Assembly (NCBI GenBank): GCA_048213135.1
Contig: PS015105.1
Span: 53,638-111,282, forward strand
Source: Reclinomonas americana ATCC 50394
Taxonomy: Eukaryota; Jakobida; Jakobea; Jakobida
Direction: 5' to 3'
Length of the DNA: 57,645 nucleotides
The position numbers were made by a program, and so were the translations under genes. The notes under the pieces are model-generated. The model worked only from the letters and a program-made list of their open reading frames with translations, searched no databases and was not told the DNA's origin. This document shows, piece by piece, positions 33,175-45,822 of this stretch; position 1 is the first letter of the stretch; the number at the start of each line of letters is the position of its first letter.

Positions 33175-36100
33175 GACGTCGCATCGCCGAAGTCGAGGAA
33201 CAGCTGGCCACGCACAAGCGGGCGGCAAAGGAGACGACGGAGCAGCAACTCGTCGAGTGCGAGCAGCAGTGGTGCGTTTTCAGAAAAAAGAACAATGGAC
33301 GTGCCGTCGTGAGTCTCACTACTCCCGTTCCCCATCATGCAGGTTGGCGGCGACACAGGAAATCGAGATGCGCTTGACCACGCAGCTGAACGACATGCGC
33401 AAGGCCATGGAGGATGTGGAGACGAAGAACCGCCTCATGCAGCAGTCGATTGCCGAGTTTGAGGGCACACAGAATGGGATCAAGCAGAAACTGCGGTGAG
33501 TGTCAAGTGCCATCCACCACCACCACCATATGTTTGTGGCACTCACCGCAAAGCAGAGCGCGAGACGGATCACTGGCCGACATTCGTGCACAGCTGGACG
33601 ACGCACGGCAGCAGCTGTCGGAACGCGATCGCATGATCGACATGCTGCGCATGGACATTGAGGCCATCACCAAAGAACTCATTGGACAGACGCAGTGCTT
33701 GGAGAGAGATCACCATGTGTGTCGTGAACTGACCGCTCGCGTGGAAGAGTTGCATCGCGAGCGTGCACAGTTGATGACCAGCAACAAGGTGAGAGCAATA
33801 ATACTGGCACGGCGGCCCCATAACGCGCGTGTGCTCACCGCCGGTGAGTCGCAGACATTGGAGGAGGGCAAACTGGTAGCCGAGGGAATGGTGGAGCTGC
33901 TGCGACAGCAGCTGAACAAGTTTACACGCTCAAACTCGCTATCGCACGAATTCGAGCAGCAGACGCGACAGTTGGAAGAGATGAACGCCTCACTGGTACG
34001 TTGTGGCAGACAAGACTCAGGAGCAAATGATGCCGACTCTTACCATCTCTACGCCGCACACAGATGACCAAACTGGGCGAAGGTAATGCCGACCGGGAAC
34101 GCCTGGCTGGCGAGCTTGAGCAATCGCGCCAGAAGATTCGCGAAGCAGAGGAGCGCGCCAACACGCTGGCGCAGCAGCTGGACAACAAGGACAAGCATCA
34201 CCGCAAACTGGTCTGTGAGCATGCCGAATTGCGCAAGAAGGTGAGAGACGGCGCGCAGATGCAAACGTATCGCGACTGCGCACCAACACGTGAGTGCAGG
34301 AACAAGAGTGGGAGGAGGAGAAGCAGCAAATGTCGGGTAAGGTGACACACCACACCGATCTGGTGTCGCGTGCCAACGACACCGTGGCGCAACTGAATCG
34401 GCGCATCGAGCGACTGGAGAAGGCCAACCGCGAGCACGTGCAACAGAGCGAGGAGCTCAGAAAGTGCGTCGTGAGTGGAAAGAATGCCATTCCAACTGTA
34501 TGCTCATCCACATGGCTATTGTGTTTTTTATGTGGGTGCAGGCAAGCGCAGGACCAAGCAGACCTGATACAGCGACTCCGACAGCAAGTCGATGTGCAAC
34601 GCGAATCACTGGACCAGTCGGAGAAAGACATTGCCAGCTTGCGGCTAAAGGAGAAGCACTTGCAGGAGGCATTGAAGGAGAGCAATCAGCGAGTCGCTCT
34701 CTTCCACACTGACGCCCGTGAGATCGTGACGCACACTGAGAGGTTTGAGTGCAGGAGTCGACAACACTGTAGTTGCCGTCACTCACTTGTTCATTTGCAG
34801 ATTGGTGGCCGACAACGAGACACTGAAATCGACACTGCGAGATCGCGATGCGACGATTGCTGTGCAATCATTGAGTCTGAAACAGATGGCCGAGGAGAGT
34901 GAGAGGCGGCACGCCGAGCAACGCCAGGCCAACGAGCAGCAAGTGCAGAGACTGCGGCAGGAGATGACCTCGATGCACGCTGCGCAGGTCAATGTGGAGG
35001 CCGAGCTGGCCGAGGCGTCGGCGATTAACAATGAGGTCGGTGACGTGCTGATCTTTGCACCCTTGCCACCCACGATGCTCATTGGTGCATCAATCCGTAC
35101 AGTTTCGTCTCTTGTTGCACGAGAGCACGGTGCAATGTTCGCACCTGGAGGCTGCACTTGCGCAGGTGCACGAAAGCGAGAGGCACTTGCGATCGTCGGT
35201 GGTGGAGGCGGGCCAGACGGAGCGCCGAGCCGCCGAGCTGGAGCAGCAGCTGAATGAGCTGCGCCTTGCGCATGTCGAGACGGAGACCAAGGTGCGAGGA
35301 TAACGACGAAAAATACGTACTATGTGGTTTACTAACGATTTTGGCACAGTTGGCCAGCGCAACGCAAGAGCACGAGGCACTGCAAAGCAAATACGCCTCG
35401 TTGCAGCAGCGACTAAAGGAGGCCGACAAGACTCGAACAGCACTGCAGAAGGAGCGTGAGGAGCTGCAAGCACAGCACGCGACGCTGGAGAGCGAGTTGA
35501 AGCGAGAACAAGCTGTTGGTCGCCGGACAAAGGTGCGTTGCCGACGATGGTGCTGTCGACTCTCTGTATTATTTCGTACTCACGCAGGCACGCATGCACA
35601 CGCACGCACAGGAGGAACTGCAGAAGCGCATGGATCAGCTGCGAAAGAAGGAGCGTTCCAGCATGGAGAATGGCACACGAGCCCGTGACCTGGAAGACGA
35701 GGTTCACAGACTCGGCGAGCGCCATGAGCAGATGCGCCAGTTTGTCAGCCGACTCAGCAGCCTGATGGCGGCCCGGCGATCGCTGAGTGCCACTGGCATG
35801 GGTGAGTCGACAAGCTGCATCCATAGGAGAATGAGAGTCTCACCAGTTTGTATTGTCGTAGCTGCTCTGGATGGAGACACGGTGTTGCTGGAGGCAGCGC
35901 TGTTTGAGCAGGATCTTCCACGCTGCCTGGAGCGCCTCGGCACCTGGCTGGATGAGGTGTGTCGCTCATAGCCGCGTACCGTGTGTACGCAAGGAGAGGC
36001 ACTCACGTGTGTTGTGTGGCATGCAGACTCTGGTTGCGGGAGAGGACGCACAACGCATGACAGTGCAACTGGAGGCCGCCGTACTGGAGCTCGCTCGAGG

Positions 36101-39100
36101 TGTGGAGGCGATGGAGGCGCAAAACAAGGTGGCCACCAACGGTGAGTTGCTGTTCCGGCACCCGGCACTTGTCTACTGCATTTCTGTTGTCTCACCATGC
36201 TCACAGACTGCCAAGAGCTGCGCGGGTTGCTGGAGCAGACGCTCAGCGACCGACAACAGTTGGAGTGTGAGGTTCACCGGCTGCAGGGCCAGTTGGAGGC
36301 TCTGGGACGGAAGACCGAGAAGGCACAGGCTGATGTTACTCACCAGAGTGCGCCACCGGCCCCTGTCCACGAGGCAACTGCCACCCAAACGCAGGCACAA
36401 ATTGACGAAGCAGCGCTGCGCATGACGCAGGTGGAGGCCGAACGTGCACGATTGGAGACGCAACTGAAGGACGTGCGCACTCGCATGGAGAGCAAGCGCG
36501 AGCGGTGGGCGAAGCAAAAGGATTCATTCAAGCAGCAGTCGGAGCAGTGGGCACAAGAATCGGCTGCACACCGTGCCGAAATGGACCGCCTGCGTGACCA
36601 AGTTGCGGAAAGCGACGTATATCTTGAGTCGCCCCTTGTCGCCATGCCACTGACGAGCGCGTGAACAACACACAGTTGACTGAGAGCACCGACAAGAAAC
36701 GCGAGTTGTACCACAAGTGGCAAAAGACGCGCGACGACCTGCAGCAGCGCGAGTCCACCATTGCGTCACTGAAGAGCATGGTATGCATGTGTGTTCATTT
36801 TTTTATCTCCCGACTCGTGAGCTAACTTGTTTGTGCTAGATTGCCGAGCTGCAGAGCAAGGCTGAGGAGTCGGAGATGGAGCGTCGCAAGGCCACCACTC
36901 TGCTGCGTGAGATGCGCGACAAGAACGTGGAGCTCCGCACGCAGTTGGACGCGCGTACGCTCGTCTCCAGTCGACATGCCGACGATGTGGTCACGGAGAA
37001 GAATAAGGAGATTCATGCGCTCCACGCAGAGCTTCGCGACGCGCAGAACCTGCTGGAGCAGAGTCGCGACTGCCTGCAGAAGCTGGAGGCTTCATGCATG
37101 CAACGGGACTCGCACATTCAGAAGCTGCATGCAGATTTCACCAGCGCCAACGCCAGAGTGCGTGAGCTGGAGGCCAATGCCGAAATGGATGCCACCACGC
37201 GTCAGCAGCTGACAGACGACAATCGACAACTGCGCTCCAATTGGCAGTCGATGCAAGAGGAGAGTCGCCGACACAACCAGCAGTTGCAGGAGTCACGCGA
37301 TACGGTGAGGGGCAAGTAAAGCGCGGAGGTGTGACCCCTTTGTGTGCAAGGCAACTCAATCGTGTGTTGTCTGTTGTTGCAGGTCGCACATCTTGAGGCC
37401 GAGGTTATCAAGCTCTCGACCAATCTGCAGTTGGCACAGCAGCGCATTCATGAGGTCCAAGATGCTGGCGAGCGAGCCAAGTTGTGCCCAGATTTTGTCT
37501 GCACACTTTAGCTTGCGGTGAGCTCATCTCTTTTTCAATCGTTGGCTGCTTGTCAGGTCACGGACGCAGGCCAAGAGCGTTGAGCGCAAGAAGATGGAAG
37601 ATGAGCTACGCGACGCCAACGATCGCAGCACGAAACTGCAGGAGGAACTGGAGAGCAAGTTGCGTGTTTTATGAGTGTCACGGCATTGTCTTGTTCGTCG
37701 TGCTCAACAGAATGCTCTGTGTCGTGCAGGCTCAAGAAGGTCCGCAAGTTGACGGAACGTGTGACGGAACTGCAGAACAAGGGTCAAGCAGATGAGCGGA
37801 AACGCTCAAACATGTCCAAGGAGCTGGAGAAGCTGCGATTGAGTGTGGTGCAGCTGGAGAGCGAACGCACGCAGTTGCAAAGGCGCGTTTTGCACGACAC
37901 AACGCACAATTGGTTTTGAAGCGGTTTCTCACGACGATTTTGTGTACCACGTGCAGTGCCAACAAGGCTAGTTCGGCCGTCCTGGCCAACTTGCAACTCG
38001 AGGTGCGCGAACGAGACACGCAGATCCGAATTCTGCGCGATTCGCTGCACGTGTCGGAGCAGCGTGCCGGTGCGTTCGAGTCGCAGACGCGAGATGTGGA
38101 GCGGGCATACAGCAGCGAGTCACGTGAGTAATGTGGCGCTTATTTGCGTGACTCTGCTTGTTGCTGAGCTTGCGTGTCGCGGCCATGCAGAGCGACTGCA
38201 GCGTGACGGTCAGCAGTTTGGTCAATTGTGCGCAGCCGAGGCAGCAGCTACTTGTGCGCGCCTCCTGGCCAAGCATGTGGGCTACACTGACTCGGCGGCT
38301 ACCGAGGGCAGGGCAGCGAATGGCGACGATGATGGAGATGACGATGGTGGCATCGGCAGCGGCACGTTCTTGTCGGGCTTTGCTGCAGAGCTGTCGGAGC
38401 AGCAACAGAGTTGAGTGTTCCTCCGTGGCATGCATGCAACTGATGGGCGACTTGGCTGACCCGATAACATTCTCGTGACAGGCATGAGCAAGCACTGGGC
38501 TCCACTGCTTCGCGAAGTCCGAGCCAACGCGCAGCGCATGTGCATCGATGTGGCCGAGTTTGCCAAGCGTAAGATTGCACAGTTGCACGGTCGAGCTGTG
38601 CGGGAGACGGAACGAAGGGAGACCGCAGAGCGCGCACTCTCCGAGTCAGCGGAGAAGTTGTCGTTGCAGAGTGGTGCGGCGGAACAACGCATGCTCTTGA
38701 TCTCTTGGTGGGGCGGTGACTGACTCGCATTGTGTGCTCTGCATGTAGCGCTGCTGTCGTCGACCGTGTCTGCTCGCGAGTCGGTGGAAGCTCAACTGGC
38801 CGAATACAAGGTACTCCTCGACAGAGATTGGCTCCAGCAGCGTATGCATGCACGTGCTCACTTTGTCTGTGCACAGCAAATGGCTGCCAAGGAGCAGGCT
38901 GCACTGCGCGAGCAAATGGATCGACTGCAGGAGACGGCTCGTGAGCACAAGGCGCAGGTGAAGACATTGGAGAAGGAGGTGCGCCAAAAGTCGCAAGACT
39001 CGGCCAGTGCTCGTGACGACCTCGGCAAGCGGCTGGAGGAGGCACAGTCGCGCATTGCGGATATGGAGGAGCGAGCTCGGACCGCCGATGAGACCATTGC

Positions 39101-40468
39101 CGGTCAACGTGAGCGGTGAGTTTTCCCAGCAATCTGAGCAAGGGATTTGTGAAGCTGACATGCATGTGCGTGCTTTCCACAGCATTCAAACGCTGTTCAA
39201 GCAGAACGAAAAGGCGCTGAAAACGCGCAATCGTACCTCGGAGGAAGTACATCGACTGCAGAAGCAGGTGGTCAAGCTGCAGACACAGCTGGATATGGAG
39301 ACGCAGGTCAGTCCAATCGTTGACTCCTTCATTTCAAGCACTTGTTCACGGTCGCTACAGGCAAAACGCACCACGCAAGAGGAGCTGCGTGATCGAACAA
39401 CCAAGCTCTCACGAGCACAGGCTGAGATCCGCACGCTGAAGAGCAAGCTGGAGCACAGCGTGGAAGAGGGCAATGTTGCGTGCGTCGCCACCCAGGCGGA
39501 GAGCGACCTGGCTCAGTTGCAAGTCGAGGTCGCCGGCCTTCTCTCGTTCTCATCTGAGGTCAGTGTGTGACAAGGGAGGTGACGGTGCTGGATATGCTGT
39601 TGTGTTGACTTGCCTGTGCACACAGATGGAGAAGCAGTTGGCGGCCGCGCTGCAGGACCTGCAGATGCGCGACGAGGAGAACCGAGAGCTCGCCAAGGCG
39701 TATACGGTGTTGGAGGCCGAGTACCTCGACTACGTGCAAGTGCAGGAGATTGAGACGGCAAGGCTGAGTGCGCGCTGCGAGCAGCTGCAGCAGTTGTACC
39801 AGAACCGCTACGACAGCGCCATGGCCGCGCCCGCGCCAACTCCGACACCGCCGCAAGTGCAAGCACCAGCACAACAACAGACCCCGGCACCGGCTCTTGC
39901 GCCGCCCGCCACGCTGATTACGCCTGCCACGGCGCCACCTGCAGCACCACCAGCGCCGATTAGTGCACCGACACCCATTTTGCAGGCACCCGCATCAGCA
40001 CCCGCTGCACCACCAGCCCCCACGCCGGTGGAGAGTAGCGAGAATCGATGGTTTACGCCGTCGTTCCGCCACCCGTCCATTGTGTTCCCGTCGTCGTCCG
40101 CGTCCGTGTCCACCGTAGCCACGGCGGATAGCGCCACTCGACGACACGTGCAGCTGGTGTTGCCGCAAGAGTCAGTGTCGCCACAGCTGACGGCCACTGA
40201 CCTGCTGGACATGGATGCGAGTGTGCTCGACTCGGGCCGTGCCCTGGCAGCCACTCGCGCCGCCGCTGCGGCTGCTGCCGTGGCAGCCGAGCAGTCACTG
40301 AGTGGCCACATGCCTTCAGCTGCCGCGCAAGCATTGGCTGACGAGACGCCACTGGTGCTACGTAGTGGGGCCGCCAAACCTGCTGCTTCATCATCAACAT
40401 CCATGGGTCCACCACCACCAAGTGGCTACGCGCGAATGTTTGGCGAGAAGAGGCGAGCGCAGCGGTGA
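33175..40468 (+). CDS. Long coiled-coil protein (5'-partial)
   Basis: About 1,900 residues of nearly continuous heptad-type coiled coil, then a Pro/Ala-rich segment (from 39825) and a C-terminal tail with an Ala run and GPPPPSGYARMFGEKRR before the stop at 40468. Typical stretches: ELTARVEELHRERAQLMTSN, LADIRAQLDDARQQLSERD, RKLTERVTELQNKGQADERK, ELRDRTTKLSRAQAEIRTLK. Some 25 introns of 50-80 nt split it into small exons (for example 33271-33342, 33499-33556, 34471-34541, 36781-36839, 37305-37382, 39117-39181). One Asp/Gly-rich loop (38315-38365) breaks the helix. Composition fits a golgin, centrosomal or nuclear-pore basket type scaffold, but none can be named. The N-terminus lies in the gap before 33175. 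Confidence 0.78.
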
Positions 40469-40565
40469 TTTACACATCACAACCTTTACCCTCCTTTCGT
40501 TTCCCTGTGATTTTTGTCGCTGTATTATGTAAATGCACACATGTTTTTTTGGTTTACTGCAATGT
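40469..40565. other. 97-bp convergent 3' region
   Basis: Between the stops of the coiled-coil gene (+) and oligopeptidase B (-). AT-richer than flanks; presumably overlapping 3' UTRs. Confidence 0.5.
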
Positions 40566-43500
40566 CTATCTAGGGTGGTGGTGATGCTGCAGCTGCTTCT
40601 TTTTCGAGTGCTCCAATATGAATGCGAAGTCCTCGGCCACAGCAGTGTATCGTGAAATGCGTCCACCGTCGCCTGCGTGGCCTCCCACGGACAACACTCG
40701 GCACACAACAGGGGCCGTCACACCGTGCTGCTGACGGGCAGCTCGCAAACGTGCCACGTACTTGACTGGATTCCACGTCGGCACTCGCGCATCGTTCACA
40801 GCCGACACGACGAGCACTGCCGGGTGTGCCATGCTGTCACACAGGCATGTCAACGAAAACAACATCTCACCAGTGAATTCAAGAGCAGAAGGTGCATACC
40901 GCTGTTCAGGGGAAGCCGACCACCTATGCACACTGCTGTCAATGTTCTCGTAGGGACTGTACGAGGCCACATAGTCGTAATCCATCTGGTTGTTCTCCAC
41001 ATCGCCCCATTCCTGGTTTCAGCACATGCAGTGAGCGGTGCGGGGAGAGGAGGGGCAGTGAACACATTGTGGACCTCCGTGTCAATCGAAGAAATGGCAT
41101 CCTTGTGCGACGTCATGCTGGTGAGAACGTCCACAAACGGAGCCTTCAGCACGGCACTCCGAAACAGGTCTGGTCGCATGTTGATCGACGCCGCTGTGAC
41201 AACAGATCGTCAGACGGGGAATGAGAGGGAGGTAGAGGGGGAGGGAGTCGCCGCGAACCAACGAGCAGGCCGCCGGCACTCATACCCCACGCAGCTAGGT
41301 CACCCTCTGCCGCATACTTGGACTGCTGCAAGTGTGCGGCACAGGCCACGAAATCGTGAAACGAATTCATCTTGTTGTGCAGCTTGCCGTTCTTGTACCA
41401 CGACTGTGAGAATTCACCACCACCACTGCGCACAAGCACTGTCAGAATGCAGAAGCAGAGAGAGTGTGCTAAGCAACCTACCGCACAAGGGCTACCGCCA
41501 CAATCCATCCACGGTCGAGCAGGCTGAGGTAGCCTGGATCGAAATTCGTGTCGGCCGAGATGCCGTACGCACCGTAGCCACGCAGGAATGTCGGGTTGCT
41601 GTTCACCATCACTTGTGAGTGAGACAAGAATCGCGTGAGACGTGGCAGTACCAAACAGACCCGTCAACCAGGTCGCGTAGGCTCCTGCGGTAACCCACAA
41701 GAGTCGGCACTTGCACACCGTCGTGCGACGTCGCATGCACGACCTCCAGGGTGTACTCGGAAAAATCAATTTGCCGCTGCCCGTCTGCGCCACAGTCCAG
41801 TGATTCGTTGCGGGGGAGGGGAAGAGAGAAAACACACTTGTGCATACCAAAGAGCTGCACTCGATCCAGCTGCCGACACTGACCAGTGCGCAGGTCCAAG
41901 TCACACGTGGTGAGTGGATGCACCGGAGACGAGTACGTGAAGCGGAACACCGCATTGTCGACATCCTGTGGCACATCACGTGAGTACGAACGAACACAGC
42001 GAGTGGGAGAGAGAGACAACAAAAAATGCTGTGCCAGTACCGCATTGGCTCCTGGCTCCACGGCCACGGCTCCCTCCGGCAACTCAGCCTCCACCAGCTG
42101 ATATCGCGACGGCTGCAACACGCGGCTCGCACCAGCAGTCGGCACAAGTGCCTGATGGGGAGCAGCAGCTTCGGGTGAATTCGGCCGAATGTTAAACCAA
42201 CGCCTGCGTACCGACGATGTGCGTGTTGGTGGTGAGGGCTGTTGGGTGGAGGCACCACCACCAACATCGTGCAATACGTGCACGAACGCCCGACCGCCAC
42301 TTCTGCCAAAGATCACCACCGACGACTGCACAACCAAGCGTCAGCATTCAAGGCCCGCAGATTGCGCGCCAGACATCCCACCGAAAACACGTGAAAGCCA
42401 TGCGGACACTCGCCCGGCAGCGGTCTGTACACATCGGTCCATGCGTGGCGGTCGGCGATCTTGTCGAGTGGGGCGCACGACAACACAAAGTCGTCTGGCG
42501 AGCCGCCGGCGAAGTTTTGCAGAATGTAGAAGAGGCCCTGATCGAGAAAGGGGAAAGGGTTAGGGAGGGAAGTGAGGGAAGGGAGAGGGAAGGGAGAGGG
42601 AAGGGAGGAGAAGGGAGAGGGAAGGGAGGAGAAGGGAGGGAAGGGAGGGAAGGGAAGGGAGAGGGCAGGGAGGGAAGGGAGGGAAGGGAGGGAGGGGAAG
42701 GGAAGGGTGTGGGGAGGGAGGAAGGGAGGCAAGGGAAGGGAGGCAATTGAGAGAAGGGAGGGGAAGGGAGGGAAGGAAGGGAGGGAAGGGGAAGGGAAGC
42801 GAAGGAAAAGGGAAGCGAGGAATGAAGGAAAGCAGGCAGGATGGAGGAATGAACCAAGGGTGGAAGCAAGGAGGTGAAGGCAGCATGATCGACAAACAGA
42901 GAGGAGTGTGTGAGAGATTACATGACTCTGCGCAGACGCACTTGGTAGTGGTCCACCAAAGTGACCTGGTCTTGCTTCTGACCCGGCACTGCTGTCAACT
43001 GCGTTGGCTGTTGCGTCGGGGCGACAAACACGGTGGACTCGCTCCGACTGGCCAGTGTCAAAACAATGAACTCCTGCGATGAGCAGAGAGGTCACCAATT
43101 GTCTCTCAGCGTGCACAAGTGTCATCACACAAACCTTGTCGCGCGACACATGCACGTCCACCAGAGTGGATGGATCGGCCGCATACAGCAGGCGCACATC
43201 GGTTGCCTGCGGCGTTCCCAGCACATGGACCAGCACCTGCAGTGACGACAGCATGAGAGAGTGTGTGTGATTGAGCGAGGACAGTGAGAGACAAGTGCTG
43301 CACCTCGGAAGGTCGGCGGTTCTCGTCGATTCTCGTGTACACCACTCTCTCGTGGTCGAGGTACTCAAAGGCAAGGACGTTGCGCAGCTCACAGTGCAAC
43401 ATGCCATCAACCACGTTGCGCACGTACATGTCATACGTCTCCGTACCGTGGGCATCCAGCAGGAAACCAAAGTGACTGCCGGCGATCAGCACCGCTTCAC

Positions 43501-44149
43501 ACCATTCCCCTTCCGCTGCACTTACCGATCGTCCGGCGACATGTGCGTGCTCGTTCCCATGCCCACATACGCCGCATTCAACGTCGTCGTATTAAGCAGC
43601 ACCTGTTCCGCACCACGCAGCCGCCGTGGAGGCACATCACCAACACGATACGGTCGCCGACAGTACACCGACGTGTTATGCCCCTCGTCGACACGCTCAT
43701 AGTACCAGTAGCCACGACACAGCTCCGCCGTCGATGCGTGCGTCGGCGACAAGCACTCACGCATCTCCTACGCACACACGCACACGAGCAGTCGTCGTCA
43801 GCAGCAGGCAGCAGCGCGCAGACAACTCCACGAGTGGTGGAATGCACATTGAGCAGCTGTCGCTTGAGTGCATCGTACGACGCTCCCTGACTGTGTGCGT
43901 ATTGATTCTCTGCGGCAATGTGGCTGCGCAGGAGGTGTGCTTGTTGTGCGTCTTGCATCCATGCGTAGGGATCGATGCGGCGTCGTGTGCCGCTGAAGAG
44001 CGATTCACTGGCGACAACACGGGCGATGGGTGGTGCAACGCGACTGTGTGTGAGTGTGAGAGGGAGGGCAGAGAGGGAGGTGAAGGGGGAGGGTAGGGAC
44101 ACACGTGCCTGCGCAGGAGAGCGCGGACCATGCCGCCCACTCCACTCAT
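40566..44149 (-). CDS. Oligopeptidase B (prolyl oligopeptidase family, S9A)
   Basis: Serine peptidase that cleaves short peptides after Arg/Lys. N-terminus joins at the first splice to RVAPPIARVV, then RRRIDPYAWMQDAQQAHLLR as in OpB. Beta-propeller exons follow, each in frame with splice sites. The catalytic domain has GYGAYGISADTNFDPGYLSL, GGGEFSQSWYKNGKLHNKMN, AWGMSAGGLLVG (nucleophile Ser near 41277), NMRPDLFRSAVLKAPFVDVL, YSPYENI, VSAVNDARVPTWNPVKYV (Asp) and GGHAGDGG (His near 40680). So the triad is intact. Arg before the Ser motif in bacterial OpB (GRSAGG) is Met here. A GGGAA-type purine repeat fills one intron. The short leader MSGVGGMVRALLRRH could be a weak targeting sequence. Stop at 40566 follows a His run. 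Confidence 0.9.
42541..42850. repeat. Purine (GGGAA/GGGAGG) minisatellite in an intron
   Basis: About 300 bp consisting almost only of G and A on the plus strand, in AAGGGAGGG and GAGGGAAG units. It separates two exons of oligopeptidase B (propeller region), so it is intronic; the intron (about 42540-42925) is far longer than the usual 50-80 nt. Confidence 0.85.
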
Positions 44150-44186
44150 CGCAGAGCAGACAGTGTCGCGAGGCTCGCGATTTTGA
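44150..44186. promoter_or_regulatory. 37-bp head-to-head region
   Basis: Smallest space between divergent start codons in the window (oligopeptidase B and the His-Me finger gene), if the first ATG (44187) is used; 79 bp if the ATG at 44229 is used. The 5' UTRs probably overlap the opposite gene. Confidence 0.35.
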
Positions 44187-45500
44187 ATGTCCACTACACA
44201 TAAGCCTCGCTGCTCAACGCCACTGTTGATGAGTGTCCCCAGCAGCAGCAGCAATCGGAGCCGTGGCAGTGGCAGAGGTGGAAGCGGAAGCAGTGGCCAT
44301 GGTTCAGGACCACAACTTACCGGAGATGACGGCAATGACGAAGATGTCGTCATTCCAGTTCTTAAGTCTCTGGGTGCACTACTGCGTCAACTGTCGGCCC
44401 ACCAACATCTTGCCGATCATGCCAGGAAATTCAGGGGCATGGTGTGTGTGTGATTGTGGTGCAGTCATGTTGCATTCCGATACGTACCAGTCAGTCACAC
44501 TTTCCGCACGCACATGCGCAGATGTGGGGTCTCGCAGTGCTTTGGACCCAGACAACCCGGTTTTCACTGTCGCGCTGCCCAACATTCCAGTGTGATACTC
44601 CAGAAGCGGAAGAGGTGGACGATTTCGATGAATCCGAGTGCTGCTTTATCCTTGCCAAGTGTGGAGGAAGTGTGCGCATGCGTGCTCTCTTCTTGCTCAG
44701 GTGGTCGCTCGATTCCAGTTACTAACTAACATGACCTTTAGAATGGTTACGTCCTGCTGCGGTACTGCCAGTACATGGCGGGTCTGCTATCGCAGTTCGA
44801 GCGACCACGCTCTGTCAACGAAACTTCTTGGAAGGAAGTTTTTGGCAGGCTCAATCCAGGCCTTCATGTCGTGGCAACTTTTGCATCACTTGGGCCTCCG
44901 CCAAGGGACGGTCTCACGTCATCGCATGCATGCCACTCTCCAGAGAACAAGCGTTGCATCAACCCAAGTCACTTCAGCTGGCAATCTCTTTACGCCAACA
45001 AGCAACGTGAGTCACATCACGATGAGGAGGACTGTGAAGCTGCCGACGAGCCGTGCGATCCACGCTGTCGGTTCGCCGGACCCGTCCCACTGGTGGTCGA
45101 GGAATCTCCAGCGACAGCGAATAAGGAGGTCCGACAAGCCCTCCTTCGCCGACTGGAATTCTTGCGCGAAGAAATGGAGCGCATCATGTTACGAGGCATT
45201 GTCTTTCCACCACCGGCAGTAGTCCTTTGTCGTTGTTTTTCACTCACCGCAACATGCGCATTCAGAGCGCGGACGATGGAGAGCGCTCGGGAAGCGCGGA
45301 TCGCCGAATTCGAGACCTTGCTTGCTGATTGTGTTGCCAGGGCGTTTAGACGTCGGGTTACCCGAGATGGTACAATCGCACGAGCGTTGGTCACGTACAC
45401 TGTGAACGATTTTCATGCCCGTGTGGTCAACCCGCTGCTGATCACGCTGGGTACACTCGAGTTTTCGGAGAGTACAGAAGAGGAGGAGGTGGTCAACTGA
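44187..45500 (+). CDS. Protein with I-PpoI-like His-Me finger (zf-His_Me_endon) domain
   Basis: Exons 44187-44441, about 44534-44681 and 44742-45500; the last intron has a textbook branch point (ACTAAC) and TTTAG acceptor. The last exon contains TSSHACHSPENKRCINPSHF followed by SWQSLYANKQR, which matches the His-Cys box of the Physarum endonuclease I-PpoI in spacing: SH-x-CH, RC-x-NP-x-H, W-x-SL-x2-N-K-x-R. The first His (general base) and the Asn of ANK (metal ligand) are both present, and a further C-x3-DPRC pattern could complete a zinc site. N-terminal part is Ser/Gly-rich then helical (LKSLGALLRQLSAHQHLADH); C-terminal part is helical and acidic. No rDNA homing context, so the role (host nuclease, DNA-binding factor, domesticated element) is open. 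Sequence is less GC-rich than its neighbours. Confidence 0.72.
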
Positions 45501-45822
45501 TATCAGGACTCTCCCGTCTTCAGAATCCACGGTCAGTGGTCGACTGCCGCGTGGGATGTAGATGGAGAGGGTCAATGTAACCTGACTGAGTGATGCATGC
45601 AAGCATGTACATATGCATGTCTTGCAGAGTGGTTCTTCGAGCAATAACCTCTGGTGGCAACGGGGCGTGATTGACAGAAATCACCTCGATTGTCAAGAAT
45701 TGGCTCCTTACCGCACAATGACCACAACGCGTACGAGCCAGGAATTTATTTTATTATTCCTATTCCAAGCATGTTGTGTGAGTCGATCAAGTGGTCGGTG
45801 GATCACACCTCTCACCACAAGC
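45501..45822. other. Intergenic region
   Basis: 322 bp between two tandem genes; contains an AT-rich stretch near 45745 (TTTATTTTATTATTCC). No gene supported. Confidence 0.5.

Noticed and set aside
42541-42850. Glu/Gly/Lys-rich frames over the purine repeat, or a CRISPR-like array
   Set aside because: Simple G/A minisatellite without spacer-repeat structure, located in an intron of oligopeptidase B.
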